Source: Cryptomeria japonica
Taxonomy: Eukaryota; Streptophyta; Pinopsida; Cupressales; Cupressaceae
Length of the DNA stretch: 64,000 nt
Direction of reading: 5' to 3'
Assembly (NCBI RefSeq): GCF_030272615.1
Contig: NC_081406.1
Location: 232,678,396 to 232,742,395 of the forward strand
Part shown: positions 1 to 12,400 of the stretch, piece after piece
How the letters are laid out: every line of letters begins with the position of its first letter
Numbering within the stretch: position 1 is the first letter of the stretch
Notes under the pieces: generated by a model
What the model was told of the DNA's origin: nothing
Database searches by the model: none
What the model saw: the letters and a program-made list of their open reading frames with translations, nothing else
Made by a program: the position numbers and the translations under genes

Positions 1-298
1 GTGTGGATGACAATGAGGATGTACTCCCCTCATGGTCTATTTTATAGAATACCCTAGCCCTATCCCTAGCCCTCATTTCCCGAGTCAGTCTTCATTATCT
101 CGTGACTTTGTCACTTTATCCGGTCAGTCCATTCTATCCCGTCTTTCTTATCGAGAGATTGTCTGTGATCTTTCCAGACATATTCATCCAATCTCTCGAG
201 GGGGCATATCATCCCCATCTTGGGGCAACTTTGTATCAGTTCATATTATCTTCTTTGAAACAACGCGACAAGTTGCGTTATCTCAAAGAGGGGCAAAA
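1..298 (+). mobile_element. 3' end of the interior of a Gypsy-like LTR retrotransposon
   Basis: This stretch has no recognisable protein domain of its own. It runs directly into a purine-rich tract (about 284-298, AAAGAGGGGCAAAA) and then into TGTAGACACC, the arrangement of polypurine tract followed by the first bases of a 3' LTR. A 100-residue open frame (32-334) and an overlapping 69-residue frame read through the PPT into the LTR. Neither looks like a conserved domain, so I treat them as non-coding or as the degenerate C-terminus of a polyprotein. The Gypsy assignment rests on the PPT/LTR boundary style only, since the rest of the element lies outside the window. Confidence 0.45.
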
Positions 299-324
299 TG
301 TAGACACCTAAAATTGTCATGTCT

Positions 325-572
325 AATTAAATAAATATCTTTATTTATTTAATTATTTAAGCCTAGTTCTTCTATTAATTAAACGAATATTTATTTATTT
401 AATTAATTCATTTATCCTCTTCTAGCCTTATTTCTCATTTAAATAAATACATTTATTTAAATAAATTATCCTTTTTCTAAATTAAATAAATACTCTTATT
501 TATTTAATTGATCCCACTTCCTCTATTAATTAAATGAATCTATTTATTTAATTAATTCATTAACCTTTTCCA
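325..572. repeat. Cluster of five AT-rich imperfect palindromes
   Basis: Five inverted repeats of about 25-35 bases, all variants of TTAATTAAATAAAT...ATTTATTTAATTAA, are spaced roughly 45-60 bases apart. They are separated by short pyrimidine-rich spacers (TTCTTCTATT, CCTCTTCTAGCC, CCACTTCCTCTATT). Each could form a hairpin as single strand. The variation between copies, such as ATTAAACGAAT versus ATTAAATGAAT, suggests old duplications rather than a simple microsatellite. Confidence 0.7.
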
Positions 573-713
573 CCTATGACACATGGCATTCATCTCTTAA
601 TTCATACACTACCCTTTCATTATTTTCTTATTTCCTTTACCTACCCTCTAATCATAGCCGACCATTTCTCTTTTACACCTCTCAATCTTATCCCTTCATT
701 TCTTATAGTATCT

Positions 714-723
714 TCTATATAAG
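714..723 (+). promoter_or_regulatory. TATA-like element in the probable LTR
   Basis: CTATATAAGG sits about 415 bases into the probable LTR. This is a reasonable place for the core promoter of an LTR retrotransposon. There is no experimental or comparative support here. Confidence 0.3.
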
Positions 724-1075
724 GAGATGCTTCCTTCATTATCAACCCTAATCAATCTATGCATCCTAATCAATTGATTACCCTCACTATGCATTTAGCT
801 CCGACTACGCTTTGCACTTTCATATGTGATCCTACTTGCAACCACATTCCATTCTTTGTTGAGCTCTTGTGCACATAAAATCTGAGAGCAAATATATCAA
901 GCAAGATCAATGGAGATAGGAAGAATGGAGATTCAAACCCTACTGGACATGTGATGGTATAATCTTTGTGATTTCATTTGATTTGCATTGTCTTAGGTAA
1001 TCTTCATATGTTATGGTAGATCTTTGTTGTTGTTAGGCTGGGGTTTTGTGGTTGAATTCATTTAGTCTTTCAACA

Positions 1076-3953
1076 TTGTTGTTTCCATTTTCACCATATA
1101 CAGTTTTTGAGGTGTATTCAAATCTTTTACTCCTTTTGTTGCATTTTCACTTAAAATATGGTTGAATTGGCTTTGTAAGCTCCTAGCTACTTGGTACAAG
1201 TTCTAATCGAGTTAAAAGAGTCTCAAGACTACCCTATAGTCATGCTCTACCTTATCCAGCTACTCAATTAGCTTCCCAAACTTATAGGACATATGGTTTT
1301 ATTCCTTACTTTGAGTTGAAACTGTCTTGGGTTAGATATAACTAAAATAAGCCACTCCTTCAACTACTTCAAAAATCATCAAAAAGACTTCATACTACTA
1401 TCTACATGTGTTTCTATCCTTAAGAAGTCTAATTTATGCAAGTGAAAAAACACCTAAGAGGTCATAGCTACTCCTTTTGACTTGGTAGTATTCATGGTTT
1501 TTCTTTGTCTATTTAACTTCATTCCTTGCATGTTACCCACTATCTTGTAGCATACTTTGTTTTCTTTTTAGTGAATTGCATTTAGTGGACTATTGTGCAT
1601 ATTTAAAATCATTTGACAACTTTAAGAAATGGTTTTCCTTCTTTATTACTTGACTATATCATTTAATATGCATGGATGGTATTATACTTTAATTTTCAAG
1701 ATGGACCTTATATGGATGGTCCTTGCACCTTTTCAAATTGAACTTTTGTAAAAGTCCAAATTTGGAGAGGAAATTCCTACTATTTGTGAATCCACCATTC
1801 ATCTTTCAAATTTTAGGTCCAATTTCCATGAATAAGGGTTCCCAAGACCCTAGTCTTGTAAAAATGAGCCATAAGGAACATCATGAATAAGGGAATGAAA
1901 CAAATTTATGGAAACATTGTCAAACCTAAGTACAATTAGGCATAAATAAGGCACAACCACTTAAATTGAGTCCAAACTTAGTGTATATTTTTAAAGAGAT
2001 ACAACTTATGATGCAATATTTAGCCCCCTCTTAGCAAGAGTATGAAATTATGCTCATTTACTCTTTGGAAAATATGGAGAAACCAAATATTCTTTCACCA
2101 AGATATTGAAGAGTCAAGATGTCTACAAGTTTGGAAAGGTGGTAGCTCCCAAGACTTATGATATTGTGAATCTACAATATTGAGATAAAAGGGAAGTACA
2201 AAGTGAGTAATATGAGTAACATTGGTAACACACATGGAGCATGCAAAACACAAAGTTATGACATTTAGAACTAGTAAGATTCATATATTTTCACTTCGAA
2301 CCATATCAAAAAGACAATGCATAGATCCAGGACTAGTAAGATCCTTATATAGTTACTAGGAGTCATGTCAGAGACACATAAAATCATGATACCCAAGTTA
2401 GTAAGATCCTCTAATACTTAGTCATAGATCGCATTCTAACAACGAATAGAGACCTAATTGTGAAAGTTTGAGGTCCATTGGGAAAAAAGTTGTCATATTG
2501 CCATGACAAATTTTGCATTTCTTGTAGAAACTTCTTAAAAATATGGTTGGAAAGTTAGTTTATGGTGGTTTGAGGTTGTAACACACTTGGATGGGAATAA
2601 ATAGGCCTTTGGCATGCCATCCAAAAGTTTTTCTTAATGAAATTGGGGTTTTATGTGCATTTTTCATGCTATGTATCATATCAGGGAAGAATTTGGTGGG
2701 AAGACCAAGTGATTGGTATTTTGAAGTGGTTGATAATAGAGAGAGGGGTGAGGGGACCCTATGAAACCTTCAGAAGGGTTTTTCGGTCAAAACCAAATGA
2801 AATAGATTAAATTTCTATGACTGTCCTAAGGGTATTGATTGTCACAGTCATAGTTTTACTACTGATTTTGTTTTTGTTTTGGCAGAGTTGTGTTTGTAAA
2901 CACAAGTGTGGACATGTAATGGAGTCATGAGATGTCTTAATAACATCAATAATTAACAACAACATAGTGTGTAGGCACCTAAAATATGAAAGGACTACAT
3001 ATTGGAAGGGGCGTGTGATGATGCCATGAAAGGTTTGATATCCCTATGTATCGGACTGAGAAAACCAGTGAAAGACGAAAAAAATGCATTGAGAAGGCAA
3101 AAGGTTAAATTGCCTAATGTTTGTTGTTGACGTGATGTGTGGGGACCCTACCAAGTCAAATACCATGTTGTAGTTTCAAAGGGTGGAAAAAGAATAAGCA
3201 TTTTATTTACCGTCCTAATAGACCATCCATCATAACAATTATTACCAATATTGATGTGTGCGTAGCAAACAAAGTTGTAGAGGAAGGCTATTTCTATTGT
3301 AATACCAAGTGAGTGTTCATAGACCTTCTATAGGGTCCTCCTAGCCTAGAGTTAGGAGTTCAAAGCCTACATACATTGATTTGGCCTTGTGGCCATCAAT
3401 GAATGCTCACCCAATAGGACAAGTCTTGAAACTGACAATTTTGGAAGTGTGGCATTGTTGAGAGCCAACACTTATGTGTGAACCCTGTATTCACGTATTA
3501 TTATTAGTTGCCATGATACTTGACTCTATCCTCATGGTGTTGGCTCAATTCATATTAGTGTGTTTTGTTGAAGAAACATGATGTGAGAAGTTTGATGCAG
3601 AGGCAAGGGTAGAACTTAGTATTTCATATTAGGACAACAACCACATTGATTAGGCAAGTCAGATAAGGTCTCTCTAATGTTTAGGATACTGAATTCACAT
3701 TAGACACTCATGGATTACCCCAATTAGACATTAGTCAACTTAATATATTATACAAGGATTGCATACCACAAAGCCATTAGATATGTTTTGAGATGAAAAA
3801 GAAGAGTTAAATGGTTTTGGTTCAATGATGATAATTTCTATTTTCAAGTAATTTAATTTGGTATATTATACTGAAACATGATTTCATAACTAACATTTCA
3901 ACTTCTATATAACTAGTTCTATAGCCCAATTTTCTTGACTGTGAAGAAATACC
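1076..3953. other. Non-coding stretch, nothing recognised
   Basis: This stretch is AT-rich with no long open frame and no repeat boundary that I could define. It lies upstream of the CACTA-type transposase gene and may contain that transposon's 5' subterminal region. I looked for a CACTA terminal inverted repeat and did not find a convincing one. Confidence 0.5.
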
Positions 3954-6900
3954 ATGTCAGACAATATCAACGAACAACAAAATAAGGAGACAATTGCTAG
4001 ATTGTGGTCTATCTTGAAAAGAAAAGGTGATGGAAAATGTTATTGTCCGTGCAAAATTTGTAAGGGGTTAAAGACTAGAAGACTTCTAATCAAAACAATG
4101 AAGAAACATTGTAGGCTGCATGGTCACATTGAAGGTGGACATGATTATCATCCATTGGTAAGTTTTTCATTATATCGTTTTAACAATTTATATACATAAT
4201 AAGTCATGTGATGATGAGATCATGATCATGGTTTATTTATGCTTATCAATTTTATATAGGTCGAGCACCTCGGAGCACATGGTATGGATCAACACAACCC
4301 AGAGAATATGGTTTTCAAAGTGGACGAACATGGAGGTGTGAATATCGAAGCTGAAGATAATGATCCCATGGAAGATGATGATCATGAGCCAGAAAATACA
4401 ATTGAAGATGATGATACAAATACTTTGATCCATGAGACATTTAGTACTCGTGTAGATAATCATGATGATGAAGATGGCCTTGATGTTGTTCATGATGTCC
4501 CTCTACTTGAGAAGGCATCTAAGGCCCTTTACGAAGGCTCGTAGACAACTTTTCTCTCCGTTGTATTGTTGTTGGTGAACTTGAATGTTATGAATGGTTT
4601 ATCCAACATAACAATGTCACGTATGTTAAGGTATATCATATATGTCATAATAAACTATGAATCATGTTGTACCATTAATATTCTTTATATTAACAAATTA
4701 TATTTTTTTGTTGTAGATTGATAGGTGAGTTTTTGTTACCACCATCAAATATTCTACCTCGCTCATATCGAGAATTATCTACCATTATGAAAGATATTGG
4801 AATGGAGTATCAAGCAATAGATGCTTGTCCCAACGATCATATTATATATCACAAACAAGATGAATTTTGAACTGAATTCCCTGAATGTCATATCAGTAGA
4901 TATTGAATAGATCAAATAACAAAAAGGGTTCCTCACAAGGTTCTTCTCTATATTCCCATTATTCCATGTATGCAATGATTATTCAAGTGCACTAGCTTGG
5001 CACAATTTATGGGTTACCATGCATGCAATAGAAGTCAAGATGACATTATTTGAATGCCTATAGATGGTTCAACATTTATGGACATAGAGAAAAAGTGGCC
5101 ACACTTTAAAGAAGAACCTCGTAATCTCAGGCTTTCATTGGCAGCGGACGGTGTCAATCCATTTGGAGAGATGAGATCTGTTTACTCAGTGTGGCCTGTT
5201 TTTGTTATCAACAATAACATTCCTCCATGGATGTCAATAAAGAGGGAGCACATAATGTTGGAAATGATTGTTCTAGGTATTTTATCATTTAAATATAGTC
5301 ATCTAAATTTAATTATAAATATTGCAATAAAATGGTCATAATAATTATGTAATGTTTTTGTTCATTCGATTAGGTAAGTACCAAGTTAAAGATATGAATG
5401 TATATATTGAGCCTCTTATCGACGAGTTGCTGGAGTTATGGAATGGTGTCACTATGTATGACGTCTCTAGACCAATAGGACAAAGACAATTTCAATTCCA
5501 TGAGATGCTTCTATGGACAATACACAATGCCCCAGGGCTAACACATTTTTGTGGTATGTTATAGTGTTTAAGTTGTGCATGAACATTATAATTCAAAAAA
5601 TTATCATATTTAATCCAATTATACATTATCTTGTAGGTCTTCAAACAAAGGGAAAATTTCCATGTCCTGTTTGTGGTCCAAAGATGAAATCTCGTCATTC
5701 AAAAAGTTTAGGAAAGTAGGTATTTGATGAGTATAGGCACTTTCTCCACAAAAATCATAAGTATCGAAATACTGAAAAATATCTTTTCAATGGGAAAGAA
5801 GAGAATACATCAAAGCCACTAAGAATGACACCTCACCTGTGGAAGTTGGAATATAATAGAATTAATCGTTAAGGTAATGCTATTCTATCTATTGGTTTGT
5901 CATAAAACATCTTTTCTATTTTGTTTTGTTTACTGCTGATGTGATTGATGATCATAAAGGTCATGAAGGCATAAATGACCACCTTCCTAAGGGACTACAA
6001 AGTTATCCCTAACAATTTATTAGGTTGCCCTACTATGAGCAGTTACAAATTGTTCGTTTGTTTGATAGTATGCATATTGGAAAGAATATAACAGAGACAG
6101 TATGGAAAATATTGGATGGAAGGTGTGACAAAGAAAAAATTATCAAAATATGTAGTGACATTCAGGATTCCAATCATGCAATGATAAATGCCATTCAATC
6201 AAATAACCATGGAGACCGGATTAATATAAGTGAGCTTCCTTGGTTATTAACGGACCAGCAAAGTAATGCTATAAAAGAAGTCATACGAAAAATTCGATTT
6301 CCCACAAGATTTGCTGCGAACATAAACAATCTCATATCAAAGAAAAGTGAATTTGTGCCAGGGATGAAAATGCATGATTGGCATACCTTCATTAAGGTAA
6401 TTCATGTTCTTGTGTTTTTAGTATGTATTTAAGTACTGCGCGTACGTGTACTTTTCATTGTATTATGTTACAAAAAATGAAAAGATAATTTTATAATTGT
6501 TGCAGTACATTCTACCTCTATCTCTCCCAGACGACTTTGACAATAATGTCAAGCAAGTTATATATGATCTTGGAAAATACATGAGGTAAGTAGTGATATT
6601 TGTTCAGTTCATTGTATAGATATTATATTTACTATTTGTTTTACTTGTTATGTAATATATTTTTTTGCGTCTTGAATATCTTGTAGGTGGTTGTCATGTA
6701 AAGAAATCCATAAAGACGATATAAAATGTTGGAATAGAAAAATTCCTCATTTAATGTGTGAAATGCAAAAGTGTCTACCTCCAGCTCTTTTCAATGCACA
6801 AGAACACTACCTCATACACCAAGTTGAGGAGATTGAATTGTGTGGACCTGTACACACTAGGTCAGTGTGGATGGTTGAGAGGCACTTGAAATTTTTTAAG

Positions 6901-7992
6901 GCTTTGGTTCGAAAAAGAGCACATCCTGAGGGTTCTATGGTGGAGGGATATATGGTATACCAGACTATGGTGTACATTTCTGAATATCTTCCTAAGTTTG
7001 CAGCAAAGATCCACGTGGATTGCATTTGGGATCCCAACCCCATTAACGAATTCGAAGGGGAGTACTTGATGGGGAAGGTAGATTGAGGAAAGTGAGAGGT
7101 AATTATAAGATGTTATTGTAGTTAATTAATTATTAATCTTCAAAACAAATTGATTGTAAGATGTCTATTTATTTTTTGTACAGTTGGTCGAGAGTGGGAT
7201 GCACTACATTTGTATATTGCAAACAATTTTGATTAGATGACAGTATGGATTGAACGTTGTCAACATTTTGGATGCACATTAACATGGGAAGGTGTGGCTT
7301 CATTGGTTAAAGAAGCTCATCGTAATGGAGATTCCAATGTTAAGCAAAGGGAAATCGATTTAGCATATGGTTTAAGAGATAAACAGGTACGTATAAATTT
7401 ATTAATCACCCATATGTTTATCAACTCACAATGAAATAAATTTTACATGTTTGACATATCACAGGTCAAACACCACAACGCTATCTACTGCAATGGTCAT
7501 AAATTTCGCATAAAAAAGTTGGATGACACGAAGAAAACTTGTGATTCTGGCATCATTATAGTCTTTGAGGTGACAAATATTTCATCAAGAAATGACATAC
7601 ATCCTCAACAGTCTCAAAATCGATACTATGGAATTTTGGATGATATACTTGAGTGTGACTTTAATTCCTTTAAATTAGTTTTGTTCGTCATCAAATGGTA
7701 CAGGCTATGATTGAATAAAAATGATCCTGATAGAACTGTTATTGAACACGATAATGGTTTTATAATGCTAAATACAAGGTCATTTGAACCAGTTGGGGAT
7801 GAGCCCTATGTTCTTCCAAGCCAATGTGAGCAAGTATTTTACTCAGAGGTTCCACATAAACCGCGTTGGTCATTTGTTGTTAGACATGATCCAAGAGGAA
7901 GGCCGATAAAGTATAATGTGATGGAAGAAGAAGATATCGAAGAAGAAGATACCGAAGAAGTAGAAGATGAAGTGGATGATGATCACGATTGA
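3954..7992 (+). pseudogene. TNP2-like transposase of an En/Spm (CACTA)-type DNA transposon, multi-exon and decayed
   Basis: The pieces match the plant TNP2 transposase order. An N-terminal Cys-rich transposase-associated segment is at 3954-4157 (CYCPCKICKG). An acidic linker ending LLEKASKALYEGS is at 4284-4541. The TNP2 core is at 4717-5720 (DACPNDHIIY, PRNLRLSLAADGVNPFG, VYSVWPVFVINNNIPPWM, then TKGKFPCPVCG). A following region is at 6025-6590. A DUF4218-like segment is at 6691-7086 (CGPVHTRSVWMVERHLKFFK, PEGSMVEGYMV). A DUF4216-like segment is at 7447-7992 (RYYGILDDILECDF, YVLPSQCEQVFYSEVPHKPRWSFVV). Splice sites are believable: the exon ending at 4157 joins in frame at 4260 after AG, and the exon ending at 4630 joins at 4717. 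It is broken by in-frame stops, including 4542-4544, 4868-4870 and 5717-5719. The enzyme would cut and paste the element by its terminal repeats, which I could not locate. Confidence 0.85.
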
Positions 7993-8084
7993 CAATTTCT
8001 CAATGATGGTGATGGTTATAGTGATGGTGATGGTGATGGTGATGGTGATGGTGATGGTGATGGTGATGGCAAATATGTTGATGG

Positions 8085-8150
<66 letters not shown>

Positions 8151-8169
8151 CGATGACGATGACGATGAC

Positions 8170-8227
<58 letters not shown>

Positions 8228-8265
8228 GCAATGATGACCTTGATGTTCATGATGATGAAGAATGA
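7993..8265 (+). repeat. GATGGT/GAT microsatellite in frame after the TNP2-like gene
   Basis: Runs of GATGGT are followed by long GAT runs with a short GACGAT interlude. Read in the frame of the preceding DUF4216-like exon, the tract lies directly after a TGA at 7990-7992. It encodes an Asp/Gly then almost pure Asp stretch of about 75 residues, then ends with a short acidic peptide and TGA at 8263-8265. The original protein therefore probably had a longer acidic tail, and the TGA is either a decay mutation or a true stop before an expanding repeat. Confidence 0.85.
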
Positions 8266-8340
8266 AATGTATGAGGTCATCATCATGATGGCAATGATGA
8301 CCTTGATGTTCATGATGATGAAGAATGAAATGTATGAGGT
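8224..8340. repeat. 63-base tandem duplication
   Basis: A 54-base block starting GATGGCAATGATGACC occurs at 8224-8277 and again, identical by eye, at 8287-8340. Only a short CATCATCAT linker lies between them. The second copy follows the end of the GAT microsatellite and suggests recent slippage or unequal exchange. Confidence 0.85.
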
Positions 8341-9430
8341 ATGCAATTAGTATATTATCTATTTAATATTGACTTCTTAATAGAATTTTTTTTACATAAT
8401 TAATTTATTATGTTTTGAATTCTAATGCCATTACATAATTAATTCATGATGCACCTTTTAATATGGAGATGGAGATAGGGAGAGTGACTATTTATGCAAC
8501 ATTTTTTAAACTGTGTTTATTTATGGAAATTGGATTGTTTATTAGCTACATGATGGATGTTGATTTAAAATATATATGTGATGGATCACATGTTTATGAT
8601 GATGCATGTGACATTTTTTGAACTTTGTGTTTATTTATAGAATGTGGATTGTTTATTACCTATGTGATGGATGGTGATTTATGATATATATGTGATGGAT
8701 TACATGTTTATGATGACACATATGTGATGCTAATTGCGATGTTCAATTACATATATGATGACACGTCATGTGATGCTTATGATGCTTATGATACGCATGT
8801 ATTTATTGTTTATCAACTTACAAATGCAGTAATGCTTATGATGTTCAATTGATGGTGTTGATTTAAGGTATAGTCCCTGTGTGATGCTGTCACCCTTGGT
8901 GGGAATAGGTCATTGACTACAGACATCCTCAACCATTTAGTTGACGATCTTGCATAGTCTACATAAAGTAAAGTTAAGGAATTAAAACAATTACAATGAT
9001 TTTGATGACAACATCTTTTTATTATTTAATACTCTTTTTGTCTACAAAGTTCATGTTGTTCATGTTGTGTACTATGCAATTTTTAGCTAACATAAGATAA
9101 TTGAATTACATTGTATAGGACCCTGAACCCCTTTGACGAGGATCGTGCATAGTCTCATGGATGGACAGGTATAGCTAGTCAATACACCCTATAGAAACAG
9201 TTTATTTTTTAAAAATTACTTGGAAAACAAACTTCCTCAGTTTTTCAAACCTTGACATTAGCAGTAAATCTAATACAGTTATCAACACTTGAGGCCCCAA
9301 TTGGACTTATTCCAATTTTAATCCCAAAATCAACTTTAGGGCTGACTTCTTCATCAACATTACCCTCATTTGCAAAATTTCTCTCTCATTACCAATTAAC
9401 TCTCTCATTTCATGGAGTGTAGGTACCTCC
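8341..9430. other. Spacer between the two transposon genes
   Basis: No coding segment is recognised. The stretch is rich in TGATG and CATGTGATG words and shows degenerate internal repetition (for example TTTATGATGATGCATGTGAC near 8593 and TTTATGATGACACATATGTG near 8708). It may hold the 3' UTR of the first gene and the promoter of the second. Confidence 0.45.
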
Positions 9431-9440
9431 AAATAGGTAT

Positions 9441-12400
9441 TTGTCAGATCTGTCTTCGTCGAGTGAGGAAAATACAAGAATAGAAAATGAAAGTGACACA
9501 TGTAGTAGGTCTACAATAGGGAGATCAACAAGAGGTCAAAAGATTAGAAGAAAATTCAATAAACGCATGAAATTTTTCCTTGCTCAAGGGGGGTCATGTT
9601 CTTATGATGATGAGACCAAAGGTGACATTGAGGTGCCACTGAGGTACATACATCTATAGAAACAATGGATGCCCAAGGAACTTCCTCCAATAAACACCAA
9701 TTTTTGTGTTAATGATAAGATATATCGCATAGCACCTTCATCGTTACATGGTTTAGGCTTATTTTCCATGGACGACATAAAGGTCTATTACAATAGAGTT
9801 GCTGAATTGATGGAGTTTGTTGGAACTTGTTACAATTACAATAATTGGACGCAGATTGTTAAATATAAAAAACGTATGCATAGGTATGCACTGTCAACAA
9901 ATTATATACAACAGAAAGATAATGATCAAAGTAAACGAGTGGCTGTATACATTGATGGTCGGTCAAAAGCAATAGGGAATATTGCAGGTTTTATAAATAG
10001 TACGCAACTTGGGTCAACTAATAAACAACCCAATTGCATATTTGAGGCGCGCGAGGGAAATCATGTATTTGTATGTGCGATAAAATCAATAAGTGCTGGC
10101 AAAGAGCTTCTAATTGATTACAGTTTGAATCGTATAGATACAAACAAAGTTAATATCATGGGGGTGGTACATACTATATACCATTTAAATTAACCAGCCT
10201 CCAATTAATGAATCCAATATACCATTTTATTATGAAGTTTTTTTGTTAAGTCTATTGGTTTAATTTTGCTAATGTTTTTTATATTTTCTTTGTCACAGGG
10301 CGACATGGATTCACCACATATCGCAGATAGGGATGTAGCTTGTGACACTTCTACCAAGCAGGTAAACCTCATTGTAATTGTACAAATTAGATAGAAGCAA
10401 ACTGTTACATTATTATGTTCTTTTTTTTAGTGGTTTATACTAATTTTGTAATTGTTAACGATATTCTTGACATAGACGGATGTTCGGGGAAAGGGAAAGG
10501 GAGTTGCAGTACCTGAGCACCTTTCTAGGGATGTGGAATCATTAGGGTTAAGCGATGATAACCCTGAAGATTCCACACACCTTATGAAATTCTTTAAAAT
10601 GCCTCTTAGAAAAATTAGAAAAGAGATTGTTGCTTTCGCAGCTGTGCATCCTATTACTAATGAGATACAAGAGAGGGTGGAATTATTGCTTCAGACAACA
10701 GAAAACTTGCAAATAAGCAATAATGGAAGCTTTAATTATAACAAAAGTTCAATAATGGTTTATGTTTTATTCTCTTTTATGTCATTAACTAAAATATGTA
10801 CGTATTGTTTTTACAACAATTTATCCGCTCTCATGAAAGTCATTCCCATGATTAGGGTGTTGCAGGATCTTCAGGTGATGATGATTTTCTTGTATTGTCC
10901 CTTGCTTGGCTTATCACTCTAAGTACCCAAAACACATCATACTTGATACTGTCAATTTTCAAAATAAAGGTTCATCCTTTTTTACAATTCTTGCACTTTT
11001 CATATATTTAATGTTTGATATATTTAATGTATTATTCTTTAGGTGCTGTCAATGTTCCTGTGCAAATGCTGCCACCCGCCTCATCAAAGGTTACCCTCAC
11101 CTGTATTGCCGACTGCAATGTCAGTAACATGTAGCATGCAAAAATCCTATATTTCATGTCATATTGGCCCACCCACTATTGGTATATCCCTCTTTTTCTC
11201 TATCTTTTGTCATGTGTTTATTTCCCTTCAAGCATTCTTTCTTGAATTCTAATGCCATTTCATAGTGGATTCATTTTTTGTAGGAGGAGATGCACATGAG
11301 GATGTGCCAGAGGTGACTACTGCTAATAAAATACCATCATTTCCTCGATCTTCTTGTATTTCTAGTATGGGAACGTTGCAGGCCACATTGGTGGTGAGCG
11401 ACGAAGAAATGATTCCCTTAAAGATACAAAAGGTTCCAAGTAATTTAAAATTATTATTATATATATTCTAATTGTAATTTACTTTATGATCACTCATTTT
11501 GGACTAATGATCCAATGAATTTTTTGCAGGCAATGATATTTTCTATAAACATCTTAGGGACATTGCATTGCAGATATTTGGGCCCACCATACGTAAAAGG
11601 TGGTACATCATATGTGAACTAACCCTAATCCACTATTTTGATTTCATATCATTGCTAGAATAGTTTTCCTTTGATCCATTTCTTGAAGTGTAATAAATGT
11701 AGCTTCAATTCATTTTTGAATCTAACAGGTTTGTTTTTACTTTAAAAGGTGGAATGACCAAGAAAAAAGATTAAAAGATGAATTGACAAACCAAATGGTT
11801 GAGTGGTTTGGAAATGAAACCTTTGACAAAACCAAGCTCCTTGAAAAAGCTAGCACATATCTAAAGTATGTGTGGGACCAATACAGGACCCATTTAGAGA
11901 GGAATCTAAAGTACGAGCGTCCCCCCATGATTCCAGAGAGGGAGTGGAAGGACCTAATTTTGGATGCCAAGGAGAGAATTGAAAGGAAAAAAGGAAATAC
12001 ACCACCAGACGCTAGAAGAAGGTATGGGATACTATTAAGAATGTAATTATGTACTAATTAATTACTCTTTATATCTATATAATCTAACATATTTCAAACT
12101 TTTTATAGACTGAGTGACACGTCAAAGGAAACCAAGGTAAGACAAGAAAAGCACGGGCAACACAAACTCGGCTCTGGTGGTTACATGAAACTTGTTGCAT
12201 GAATTGTAAGTATCTCATGTAAATGAAATATTGCATCAAAATATTAATAAATTGCAAGCTATTTTTTTTATCAAACAATGCAAGAAAAATTCACGGTACC
12301 AAGCAAAAATGCAGGGCTCTAAATTCAATAGAGCACCCACATAAGATGACAAGAGAATTGCCTACTAGCAAGGCTATTCAACTGTGGCTGATTGGCTATG

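Larger units (their letters stand above)
299..1075 (+). repeat. Probable 3' LTR (or LTR fragment) starting TGTAGACACC
   Basis: The left edge is well marked by a polypurine tract followed by TGT. A TATA-like CTATATAAGG lies at 714-723, followed by a run that could be a transcript leader, as in an LTR with U3 and R regions. The right edge is uncertain. I placed it at the CAACA ending at 1075, which would pair with the starting TGT, but no target-site duplication could be checked because the 5' LTR is outside the window. The LTR contains a striking cluster of AT palindromes, listed separately. Confidence 0.35.

Noticed and set aside
1076-3953. CACTA terminal inverted repeat upstream of the TNP2-like gene
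   Set aside because: No CACTA...TAGTG pair with matching flanking sequence and 3-base duplication could be found by eye on either side of 3954-13212.
7870-8350. Long poly-Ile, poly-Met or poly-Ser frames over the GAT repeat
   Set aside because: These are shadows of the microsatellite in other frames and strands.
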